NCBI GenBank assembly: GCA_004431415.1
Contig: QPMI01000062.1
Coordinates: 496,001 to 560,000 of the forward strand
Origin: Cyanophora paradoxa
Taxonomy: Eukaryota > Glaucocystophyceae > Cyanophorales > Cyanophoraceae
Reading direction: 5' to 3'
DNA: 64,000 nucleotides
Part shown: positions 12,476 through 22,358 of the stretch, in pieces
How the letters are laid out: every line of letters begins with the position of its first letter
Numbering within the stretch: the first letter of the stretch is position 1
Notes under the pieces: generated by a model
Databases searched by the model: none
Seen by the model: only the letters and a program-made list of their open reading frames with translations
Told to the model about the DNA's origin: nothing
Program-made: the position numbers and the translations under genes

Positions 12476-15400
12476 TCAGCGCTCCCCGCCCACCGCGTGC
12501 CGCCAGTCGCGGCCTCCCGCGTCGTACGCGTCGTCGCCCAGCAGGTCGGCCCTCTCTGCGGCGCCCCGCGGCGGCCGGTCAGGCCCGGGGCGCGGCGGGG
12601 CGGGGGGCTGGGGCGGGGGCTGGGGCGGCGGACCGCGGCGCTTGCGGGCGCTGCTCGAGGGGAGGGCGGCCTCCTCGCTGCTGCCGCCGTCGCTCATCGC
12701 CCGCAGCTCCTCCCCCGACGAGTCCCCGGCCTCGAGCGCCGGCGCCCGCGCCGCGCGGGAGGGGCCGCGGGGCCGGCCGGGGCCGCGGCGGCGCGGGGCG
12801 GGTGGCTCGAACGTCGCGTCGGCCCCGTCGTCGTCCTCCTCCCCGTCCCCCAGGTCCTCGATCGCCTCCTCCCCCGACCCGCTGCTCCCCTCGCCCCGGC
12901 CCCGGCCTCCTCCCGCCCGCCCGCCCCGCCCGCGCCCGGCCCCGGGCCGCGGCCGCCCGGCGCCCCGCCCGCCCCGCCTCGGCCGCCCCGGGCCGGCCCG
13001 CGGCCGCGCCCGCTCCGCCGCGGCCTCGCCGCCCCGCGATGCGAACGTGGCGAGCACGTCTGAAGCCCCAAGTAAGGGACCGAGCCGAGCCGCCCGAGCG
13101 CGAGAAGGGGGCGCACCCTTGAGCTTGGGCTTGGGGACCATGCGCTGGAGGACGGCGTTGGAGCCCGTGAGGCGCTGGTTGGGGCGCTGCGAGACGGGGA
13201 TCGCCGCCTCCGCCTCGAGGAACTCGGCCAGCCGCTGCGCCGCCGCGCTGTACGCCACCCGCGCCTCCTCCTTGGTCGCCACGCCGCGCAGCATGCGGAG
13301 CATCTGGGGGTCCCGGTCCCCCACGTCCCACGTCGCCCCGGGCCCGAAGAGCTTCCGGTAGAACGACTCCCCGTGGTACTCCCGCACGCTGCACTGCAGG
13401 ATCGGCTCCGCCGCGCTCGGGCCCAGCGCCGCCAGCGCCATCCGGTCGGCGGCGCGGCGGGCGGCGAGGAGCGAGGGCATCGTGCGGGAGATGACGGCGT
13501 TGTAGTACCAGACGAAGGTCGCGATGTGCTTGTCGTGCGCCGTCACGCGCGTCCCCGAGGCCGGCCGCACGTGCAGCCGCGGCTTGCCCCGCCCCGCCTC
13601 CGACTCGCCGCCGCCGCCGCCGGCGCCGGCGCGGGCCCAGGGGGCGGCGCCGGTGTCGGGGACGGCGCTGAGGTCGCTGTGGGCGACGCGGCGGCGCTTG
13701 GAGGTGGAGCCCGGGCCCTCCTCCCCGCTGTTCGAGCCCGGCACGGGGCTCCCCGCCCCGCTCACGTTCCGCCGCCCCCGCCGCCCGCCCCCGTCCTCCC
13801 ACTCGCTCGACTCCCCGTCCTCGTCCCCCGCCGCCGGGGGGTACGCCTCCTCGACGTGCGCCGCCGCCGCCGCGGCCGGCTCCTCGGGCTCGCCCTCCTC
13901 GGCGGCCTCCTCGACCTCCTCGGCGCCGGCGGCCGCCGCGCCGTTCCCGCGGTTGGGGAAGACGCCGCGGTGGCGGGGGATGGCCCCCGCTCCCCAGAGG
14001 AAGCGCTTGAGCTCCCGCATCGCCTCCTCCGACTCGGCGTCCCCGGGGCGCGCCCCGCGGGCCACCTCCACCAGCAGCTCCCGCCGCCGCCGCCACCGCG
14101 CCGCGTCCCGCTCCGCGAGCTGCTTGAGCCAGCGCGCCCCCGCGAGCTCCTTGAGCTCGTCGGGCCGGTGGAGGAGCGGGGCGGCGGCGTCGGGCCCGTA
14201 GGCGGCGACCATGAGGACGTCGGCGCCGCGCTCGGCGGCCTCGCGGGTGGGGTAGACGGCCTGCGAGCTCGCCTCGAGGGGCTCGAAGACGACGCGGAAC
14301 TTGCGCCCGTTCGTCCCCGACTGCTCCACCCGCGGCCGCGGCAGCCGCCCCGACCCCGTCGCCTGCGACCGCGGCCGCTCCGCCCCGCGCCGGCCCCCGT
14401 TCGCCCCGCCGCCGCCGCCAGCGCCGCCGCCGCCGCCGCCGCCCTCGCTGGAGTCGGGGTCGCGCTCGAGGGAGCCGCCGCCGCCGCCCTCGCCGTCGTG
14501 CCCGCTCCCGTCGCGCTCGTCGTCGCCCCGGTCCACCTCCTCGCCCTCCTCCTCCTCCTCCGTCTCCTCCTCCTCGCCGGGGCCCCGGCGGGGGCCCCGG
14601 GCGGCGCGCGCCGCCGGCACGGAAGGCGGGGAGGGCGCCGCGCTCGACGAGGAAGCGGCGGACGGCGATGGCGGCGTCGCGCACGTCCTGCGCCCGGGGC
14701 CGCACGCCCCGCGCCCCCCGCAGCATCGCCGCCCGCTCCTCCGCCAGCGCCCCCGCCGGCCCCGCCAGCTCGGCGAACCACGCCGAGCCGGTGTGCTCGC
14801 GGAGCTCCTGGGGCCGGTAGAGCAGCGGCGCGGCGAGCTCGGGCCCGTACACGGCGAGCATGAGCACGTCGGCCCCGCGCTGCGCCCCCTCCAGCGACTC
14901 GTGCATCGACTGGAAGCGGTCGTGGAAGACCTGAGCGGGCCGCGCGGTCAGGCCAGGCCCGGGCAGCCTCGGAACGGCGGGAGGCGGGGTGGCTCGCCTC
15001 GAGGCGGGCGCGGAAGCGGCCGCTGGGGCGGCGCTCGAGCTTGGCGCGGGGCAGGGGCGCCGCGGGGCGCCGCTGGGGCGAGGAGCCGCGGCCCGAGGAG
15101 CGCTGGGGCGGCTCGGCCTCGCGGCTCGCCCCCGGGCCGGCGGCGAAGGCGCCGTGGAGGACGAGGTACTCGCGGAGGCGGCGGATCGACTCGCGGACCT
15201 CGGCGGTGCGCAGCTGCTCGCCGCAGGCCGCCCGCCGCAGGATGCCGCACGCGCGCCGCACCTCCGCCTCCTCCTCCAGCGACGTGTGCCACGAGCCCTC
15301 CTCGTACTCTGCGCGGCCCGTCAGATGTAGTACGAGGCGCCGGCGGGGCGAGGGGCGGACGGGGGATGCAGGAGGGGTAGAAGAGGAGCGGGGCGGCGGT

Positions 15401-16448
15401 CTGGCGGCCGTAGATGGCGAGGAGGGCACAGTCGGCGCCCTCGCGCGCGTCCCGCTCCAGCTCGAAGCGGCTCTGCAGCTTCTCCCGCTGGATCTCGATG
15501 CAGACCTGCCACTTGCCCCGCTGCAGCTCCACCCGCGCCCGCGGCAGCTCCTCCGGCCTCCGACCCCCGGCCCCCTCCCGCGCCGGCGCCTCTTCGGCCA
15601 GGCCCTCGGCCCCCGACGTGCCGCCCTCCTCCTCCTCCGAGCCCGAGCCGCGGGGCCGCTTGGGCGGGCGCGGGCCCTCCAGGCCCCCGGTGCGGTTCGA
15701 GGGCCGCGGGGCCGTGGGCGGCTGCTGGCCGACGCGGGGCCGGGGCACGGCGCCCTTGTCGGCGAGGAAGTGGCGGAAGATCTTGGCCTGCGGGGGGGCG
15801 TCAGCGCGGGCCGGGGGACGCCACGAGGAGCGAGGGGCGGGGGCGGGGGCGGACGGCGAGGTTGCGCTGGAGGATGGGGACGAGCTCGCCCTTGGCGTAG
15901 CGCACGAGCGTCTCCCGCTCCTTGCCCATCGCCTGCGGCGGCGCCCCGTGCAGCGCCTGGAACCACGGCGTCGCCCGGTACTCGGGCATCAGCTCCGGGT
16001 GGTAGAGGAGCGGCGTCGCGTCCTCGGGGCCGTAGACGGCGAGCATGAGGACGTCGCCGCCGCGCTGCGCCTCGTCCTCGGTCGCGTACATCGACTGCAT
16101 GCGGTCCTGGAACTCCTCGAGGCGGGCCCACCACTTGCCCTCCCCCCGCTTCTCCACCATCGCCCGCTTCACCCCCGCGCTCGACCCCGCGCTCGGGCGC
16201 GTCGCCCGCTGCCGCCAGGGGGCGCCCCGGTCGGAGCGCGCCCCGCCGGGCCCCCCGCCGAGGCCGCCGAGGCCGTCCAGGTCGCCGGCGAGCTCGGGTC
16301 CGCCTCCGCCTCCTCGATCAGCATCGCCTCCGCCGCCGCCGCCGCCGCCGCCTCGTCGGGGTCGCTGGCGGCGCTGCCGACGGAGGGGAGCGGGGCCGCT
16401 GGGCGCGGGGCCGGCCGGGCCCGCGGGCCGGCCGCGGCCGCCGCGCAT
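12476..16448 (-). CDS. Protein with tandem AP2/ERF-like repeats and an AT-hook
   Basis: Exons on the minus strand encode about five copies of a repeat of the form GKW---F/L------EA-RGADVLML-VYGPE-A-PLLY-P. Copies lie near 16140-15855, 15560-15361, 15050-14700 (split by an intron at 14931-14997), 14320-14090 and, diverged, 13560-13400. The pattern (basic W strand, two further strands, helix with EA---AD, then YG and a hydrophobic end) resembles a divergent AP2/ERF DNA-binding domain; this is inference from the pattern. Acidic Ser/Glu linkers separate the copies, and the C-terminal third is Arg/Gly/Pro-rich with an AT-hook core 'RRRGPGRPRG', which favours a DNA-binding nuclear role. Start is uncertain: ATG at 16448, or 16160 directly before the first repeat. 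The frame changes near 14620 without a convincing intron, possibly an indel. The stop lies 46 bp from the zone where the JmjC gene ends upstream. It could instead be a lineage-specific repeat family. Confidence 0.5.
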
Positions 16449-16524
16449 GGAGAGGATGGCCCCGCGACCTCGTCCTCGAGGAAGTGGCCGCCGCCGCCCT
16501 CCGCCGCCGCCCCCGGCTCCTCCT

Positions 16525-19500
16525 TCACGGCGCCCCGCGCGAGCACCCGGGGTGCTCCCGCCGCAGCGTCCGCAGCAGCGCCTCCGCCAGCGCCGCGCTC
16601 TCCTGGCACTCTGCGCCGGCGCGTGAGGCCGCGGCGCGCGTGGCGGGGGCGGGCGGGCGGGCGGGGCGGACTGGAGACGAGGCGGTCGGCGACCTCGTCG
16701 CGCGAGCGCTTGGCGGGGCGGATGTCCACCGCCAGCACGCTCTCGTACAGGTCCTCCACCTGCGCCCGCGTCGGCAGCACGCGCTTGATCCTGCACGCCG
16801 CCGCCCAGGGTCAGCCGGGTGGGGGCGGGCGGGGGCGGGGCCGGCGGACCCCTCGACGAGCTCGCCGCAGGAGACGTCGGTGCCGAGGAAGGGCTCGCCG
16901 CGGGCCTCCGGGGTGAGCCACTCCTTGCCCTTGCCCTTGCGCCGCAGCGCCTCCGGCCCGCCGTCCCGCGTCGAGAGCTTCTTCACGATGCGGCTCTTCA
17001 CGTCGGGCAGCCGCCGCATGTACGTCGTCAGGTACGACTCGTCCACGATCTCGTCGTGCAGGATGGAGCCGTCGGCGTGCGGCTCGTGCTCGGGCGCCGG
17101 CGGCGGGTCCGTCTCGACGGCGCGCAGCCAGGCGAGGTCGGCGCGCGTCCACGCCGGGTCCTGCACCGCCTCCGCCAGCCGCTCGAGCGCCGCCGTGACG
17201 GACCGCAGCCGCTCCAGCGGCACGCGCGCCCGCACGACGACGTAGTGGTTGGGCTGGTGCCGCGGCGGCACGCCCCGGGCGCTCTCGCCGCTGACGAGGG
17301 CCTCGCGGGTGGAGTACCACTCGAAGGCGCGGTGGCACTGGACGCAGAGGTCGATCTGTCCCTCCTCCTCGGCCTCCTCCTCGGGCTCCCGCTCGGGGGC
17401 CTCCTGCGGGGCGGCGGCGGGGGCCGGCCCCTCGCCCCCGAGGGACTCGATGCGGGACTTGGTGGCCCGCAGGCCGGCGAAGGCCCACGCCCGCGAGCGC
17501 GCCGCCGCCGCCGCCGCCCGCCGCGGCCGCCCCGCCCGCGGCGCCTCGCTCTCCCCGCACTCCAGGCAGTGCACGTGCGTGTTGAAGAGCTCCGTCCGGC
17601 ACGCGTTGCACTCCAGCCGGTCCCCGCCGGCGTCGGGGCAGCGCCCCATGCCCATCATCCCCGGCGCCCGCCCGAGGCCGCCGGGGCCGCCGGCCGCGTC
17701 CGCCGCGCTGTTGAAGAGCGCCGAGAGGGCGCTCGCCGCCTCCCGCATCCGCTGCCGCCGGGAGTCAGAGAGGAACGTCAGCGGGCCCGGGGCGCGCGCT
17801 CTCTCACCCGGCTCTCGCAGGGGGAGGCGGCGGCGTCGCCGGGGGTGCCGGGGCGCGTCGGCGTGCCGGCGCCCTCGCGCTTGACGGGCGTTGGGGGCAC
17901 GGAGAGGGCGAGGGGCGGGGGCCCCAGGCCGGCCGCCTCCCAGTCCCGCACGATGACGGGGTTGTACTCCCCTGCGGCGGCCCGGGATCAGCGGCCCGCT
18001 ACCAGGCGGATCGGGGGGCGGGCGGGGGCGCACCCTCCTCGCCGAGGATGACGGCCATCGCGTCGGCGGCGAGGCGGGCCCAGCGGCGCAGCTGCCCGCG
18101 CTTCTCCTCGTCGCACGCGTCGGCGCAGCGCTTCGCGTGCTCGAGGACCGAGAGGGCGAAGTTGTAGCACATCTTCTTGACGGCGATGACGCTCTTCTCG
18201 CCCATCCCGAGGGCCCGGTCGATCTGGAGCTTGGAGAGGGCCTCCGGGATGCGCTCCACGGGGAGGAAGTCGGCGGCGACGGCCACGCTCTCCTCCAGGT
18301 TCAGCACCTGGTGCGGGCACCCGCCGGGGATGATCACTGCGCCCCGCGCGTCAGTGGACGGACGGGCGCTGGGCGGGGGCGGGGGCGGGGCGGGGCGTGC
18401 GCACGGGTCTCGCCGGGGCGGAGGAGGGCGACGCGGGGCAGAATGCCGCAGCGGGCGAAGACTTCCATGGGGACGAAGGTGGGCGGGAAGCGGTCGTAGA
18501 TCTCGTGCGCGAGCAGCGGCTCCTCGCGCATCGCCGCCGCCTTGTGCGCCGGCCAGATCATGAAGAGCTTCCGGCCCCGGATCGTCGTGTTCCACGCGTA
18601 CGTCCCTGCCCGCCTGCCTCAGCCGCGAGCGGCCGGTGGCGCCGAGGGCAGGGAGCGGGACGGGGAGCGGACCGCAGGCGTCGATGTGGAGGCCGGTGTG
18701 GGTGAGGCGGGGCCCCATGTAGGCGAGGCGGTGCACGGGGACGAAGACCTTGCCGAAGTAGCGGAAGAGGTTCTCCAGGCTCCGGTTGTCCATCACGCCC
18801 GGCACCTTGATCACCTGCTCCCCGATCTCCGGCAGGATGTTGTCCACCTGCCCCGTCCCGCTCGGCGCCGTGTGCGAGGCGCAGGCGGCGCTGCCAGGCG
18901 AGGCGGGCGGGCGCGCGCACGTCAAAGTCGGGCATGTAGAAGAGGTTCGGCTCCGCTTCCTCCCGCGCTTCCGACTTCCCCGCAGCGCTGCGCGTTCGGC
19001 GTTCGGCGGCTGGCCGGCGCGCATCGCACGCGCGGAAACGAGACGAGGCGTACCGCATGCGGCCGAAGAACTCGGCGGGGCTCTGGCGGTGCGTGGCGCG
19101 CGTGACGAGGTTGCGTACGATGAGCTCGCGCACGCCCTTCGCCTCGAGCTGCGACTGCAGCGAGTCGTTGCTCCATTTAGATACGTCGGGAATCTTTATC
19201 GCGTTGCTGAAGATGACGGGCTCGTTCCGCTCGACGCTCTGCCGCGGGTATCGGGATCGGCGAGCCAAAACGGCGCGGAGCTGCGACACGCACGAGTTTC
19301 AAGAACTTCTCGTCTGAATAGTCTCCGACACGCGGGATCCGCTGCAGGACGAACGGCAACCTCCGCCGACTGCGGTGCTCACGGCCCTCAAGCTGAATCT
19401 TCTGCGAGGGCGGACGAGGAGCGGAATCACGCGTCGGATTATAGCTGGGCCGGCATAGTGCATGTATTCAAATGTCCGCTCACCAAAAGTTCCCTCATCC

Positions 19501-19789
19501 TTTCGTCGGGCAGCTCCCGAAGTCCCGCGTAGAAGTCGAAGAGCGAATCCTCGGCTGCCCAGTAGTCTCGCATGTCATCGACGGCTTCGTCTTTCACAAC
19601 AGCCGGCGTGGCAAGGTCAAACACGGTCGGCAGCACGCGTCCCCACTGCCGGCCGTCATGCCTCAAACTGCGCAGGGGAAGCGCGGAGCTGCTGCAGCTG
19701 GCTTCCCCGCGGCCCGCCATCGTTTCCGGCATGCCATCGCCATCGCTGTAATCGTCGCGACGCCCAGCTTCGGAGACCTCGCACGCCAT
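16525..19789 (-). CDS. JmjC-domain Fe(II)/2-oxoglutarate dioxygenase with zinc finger
   Basis: After splicing, the protein has an N-terminal region with 'SVERNEPVIFSN' (cupin entry segment), then 'EPNLFYMPDFD', 'TGLHIDACGTYAWNTTI', 'RGRKLFMIWP', and 'AVIIPGGCPHQVLNLEESVA'. These give the H-x-D and distal H iron ligands and the Thr/Lys pair that binds 2-oxoglutarate, so the catalytic site looks intact. Downstream comes a Cys-rich segment, 'CNACRTELFNTHVHCLEC' plus 'LCVQCHRAFEW', a ZZ-like or KDM3-like zinc finger, then a charged C-terminal region ending 'REHPGCSRGAP'. Known relatives hydroxylate or demethylate histones or other proteins; the substrate here cannot be read. Introns use GTCCGCC/GTGCGCC donors with a CTGAC or CTCAC branch motif. 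ATG at 19789 is my start, but the frame is open to about 20044 and an upstream exon is possible. Its neighbour downstream on the same strand is the AP2-like/AT-hook gene, so both may act in chromatin. Confidence 0.8.
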
Positions 19790-20640
19790 TGCGGCAGCCC
19801 GCGGCCGTGTCGGTGTAGGAGAGGACGGCCGGTCTGTACATCGCGAGCAAACGTGCGATTCAGTGCCGTGAAAGACTTTCTGCACAACGTCCGCCCATGG
19901 GCAACGAACCTCGCGCGGCCATCGCCGCCCGGGGCGACGATGTCCCGCCACGTCCGCCGGTACTTTCTTCCATTGCGACGGGTCTACGTCGCCCGTCGCC
20001 AACGCGCGAGGTGTGCTCGAAAATCGATGCGGCAAGCTATGCAAAGCTGCTTCCTGTACCCGGGTGCCGAAGAAGCTTGCGCGAGTGTTTCCTACACCAA
20101 GCCATCTTCCGGTGATGCGGTTACACCAGCGCTACACGAAAACTGCTAGAGAACTCGCACGAACGCCGCGCACCGGCTGAGCGGTCCTCGGCTTCCGAGT
20201 TCCAAGAGTGCGACTGCGACGGCGGGGACGCGCATCGCGATGCCTTCCTCAGACTATAAAAGCACACTTTAGCTCTCCTTGGAGCCCACGCCTCGCGCGC
20301 TATCGAGAACGATCGATCCATCGAGCAGTAGTCAATTTGCAAGATCTAGATCCGGCCCAGCTCGTCTCCAGCCCGAGTCCAAGGTGGGCGGCCAGCCGGT
20401 ATCCAGGGTGGCCGGTCCGGGCCTCGAGCACTCGTGACTGTCTGACTGCACAGAGACTAGTACTGCGAATGCAATGTTGAGCCTAGACCAGCATGCGCAG
20501 CTGCAATTGTCCCGCGCGCCCCGCCCAAGCCCTCGATCTGAAATCAGAGTGCTGTTGAAACTTGAAACCAAATTGACCTACAGCTAAACGGGGCGGACAG
20601 CCCCGGCGCAAAAAAGAAGCCGCAGAGCGCGCGGCTGTGG
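19790..20640. other. Interval between JmjC start and cis-prenyltransferase stop
   Basis: This interval should hold the JmjC promoter (minus strand) and the 3' end of the cis-prenyltransferase transcript. The part up to 20044 is open in the JmjC frame and may be coding. A further minus-strand frame at 20121-20342 has no recognisable motif. No RNA gene or repeat is visible. Confidence 0.4.
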
Positions 20641-22327
20641 CTAGGAGGCGTGCGGGGCGGGGCGGGGCGGGGCGGCGAGGGCGAGGGCGGCGATGGCCTG
20701 GCCGCGCTCGCGGTCTCGGGCCTCGAGGAAGCGGCGCACGCGGGCCCGGCGCTCCTCCAGGATCGCCTCGCAGCGGCCCTCCAGCTCCGCCTCGGGCACC
20801 CCCGCCCCGGCCCCGGCCTCGGACGAGGCGGAGGAGGATGCCGCCGAGCGCCGCGGCGAGGCGGAGGGCGACGAGGACGAGGAGGGCGTCTCCAGCTCCG
20901 GCACGGGGGCCGGCGTCCCCGCCCGCCTCGCCTCCGCCTCCCCCTCCTCCGACCCGCTCGCCGCCCACCCGTCCCCGTCCTTGCCCCCGCACCCGCCCAC
21001 CAATCGCCTTCGCAGCCCGCCGGACTTCTCCTCCACCACCGCCGCCGCCGCCGCCGCTGCCGCCGCCGCTGCCGCTGTTGCTGCTGCAGCCGCCGTCGAC
21101 GCCGTCGCCGCCGCCCGCCCCTCGGCCTCCGCCGCCGCGAGCGCCATGGCCGAATCGCGCTCGCGCTGACTCCTCGCCCGCAGGTACGCCGCCTGCTCGC
21201 GCTGCGGGAGCGTCAGGCGGGCGGGGCGGCGGGGGCGGGGCGGGGGCGGGCCTTGAGGGCGCCGACGTGGCGCCAGTAGAAGAGGATGGAGTAGAGCATG
21301 TGCCAGGCGGTGAGGTCGGGCCACATGACCTCGAGGAAGAGCAGCAGGGCGAGCGACGTCTGCCACACGAGGAAGTCCGAGAGGCGCGTCTCGCCCGAGG
21401 TCCGCACGAGCAGCTCCGGCCGCGGCAGGTCCTCCGTGTACAGGCACCGCTCCACCAGCTCCTCCGTCACGTCCCTGCGCCGCCCGCTCGGGCCCGACCG
21501 GCGCGCGGCGGTTGCGGCGGCGGCTCGCGCGCACTCGGGCTGCAGGAGGCCCCGCGCGACGCCGTCCACGCAGGTCGCCGCGGCCCGCGACATCTCCTCC
21601 TGCGACGTGTACGCGAACGCGATGTTCAGCACCGCCCTGCGCCGCTCGCCCCCGTCAGCTAGCGGGAGGCCGGCCGCGCGGTCAGAGGCCCTGACCGGGT
21701 GTTGTCGCGGGACATGTGCTGCGCGTGGGCTATCTTCTGCTGCAGATCCGGCCGGAGCATGCTCCAGTCGCCCAGCACGCGGACGCTCACGCCGTACCGG
21801 TGCACGATGCCCCTGCCAACACGTCAGCGGACGCGGCACACGAAGCCCGCGCGGCGCACTCTTCGGAGATGATGCGGGAGAACTTCTCGGCAGCGAGGTC
21901 CATCAGGGCGTTGACTTCTTCCGGCGAGCGCTTGAAGTTCTCGATGCTGAAGGCGTAGACAGTCACGACGCGGACTCCGAGCTCCAGGCACCACTGGAGC
22001 GCCTGCGCGGCGGGCAGCGCATGCGGTTCAGGTGCCGCGGAAGCGATGAAGGCAGGTGCGGGGCGAGGCCAGCCGCGCGCGAAGGCGGAGGGTGACTAGA
22101 TAGTTGGCGCGCACCTCCTCCAGCTTGCGGTAGCCATGGATGTGACCGACGCTTCGGTCTAGGTTGCGCATCCTCGCCCAGCGGCGGTTCCCGTCCATGA
22201 TGAACGCGACATGCTCTGGAACTGGTCCGCGGCGGAGGAGCCCGAACACTGCGCGCCAGAAGATGGGCAGCCGCGGCGCCTGTCTCCTCTCGCTAGGCTC
22301 CCGCTTCGCGAGGGCTTGCTCCTCCAT
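20641..22327 (-). CDS. DHDDS: Cis-prenyltransferase (dehydrodolichyl diphosphate synthase type)
   Basis: This enzyme chains isopentenyl diphosphate units in cis onto farnesyl diphosphate to make the dolichol precursor for glycosylation at the ER. All family landmarks are visible in order: '[14 protein letters not shown]' with the catalytic Asp, '[11 protein letters not shown]', '[12 protein letters not shown]', 'RVLGDWSML', 'NIAFAYTS', and '[15 protein letters not shown]' followed by '[10 protein letters not shown]'. Start is ATG at 22327 (MEEQALAK). At least five short introns interrupt it. One runs 21202-21251 with a GC donor (AAG|GCCCGCC); another follows 'IISEE' with GTGCGCC. After the catalytic fold there is an unusual tail of roughly 180 residues (about 21200-20641), first alanine-rich, then acidic/serine-rich, then an Arg/Glu-rich segment that may form a coiled coil. 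Ordinary family members end soon after the WPD region. The gene is head-to-head with the SIS-protein gene, 31 bp apart. Confidence 0.9.
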
Positions 22328-22358
22328 TCCGGCGGCAGTGTACCCTCGCAGGAAAAAA
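22328..22358. promoter_or_regulatory. 31-bp gap between divergent start codons
   Basis: Only 31 bp separate the ATG of the cis-prenyltransferase (minus) from the ATG of the GKRP-like gene (plus). Any shared promoter or 5' UTR must therefore overlap one of the coding regions, unless one of the genes starts at a later ATG (the GKRP-like frame has a second Met 14 codons in). Confidence 0.55.

Noticed and set aside
13373-14863. 496-codon plus-strand frame opposite the AP2-like gene
   Set aside because: It is the antisense shadow of a very GC-rich gene; the translation is Arg/Ala/Leu/Gly-rich with no motif, while the minus strand has conserved repeats and fitting introns.
16448-16525. JmjC and AP2-like exons as one fused gene
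   Set aside because: The JmjC frame ends in a stop at 16525-16527 after a phase-consistent last intron, and no acceptor that bypasses this stop is visible; two genes are the simpler reading, although a fusion through an unseen splice cannot be excluded.
15414-16916. 500-codon plus-strand frame across the AP2-like and JmjC genes
   Set aside because: Antisense shadow that runs through exons and introns of two minus-strand genes; no domain seen.
16819-18051. 410-codon plus-strand frame opposite the JmjC gene
   Set aside because: Complement of the zinc-finger exons; composition typical of antisense GC-rich DNA.
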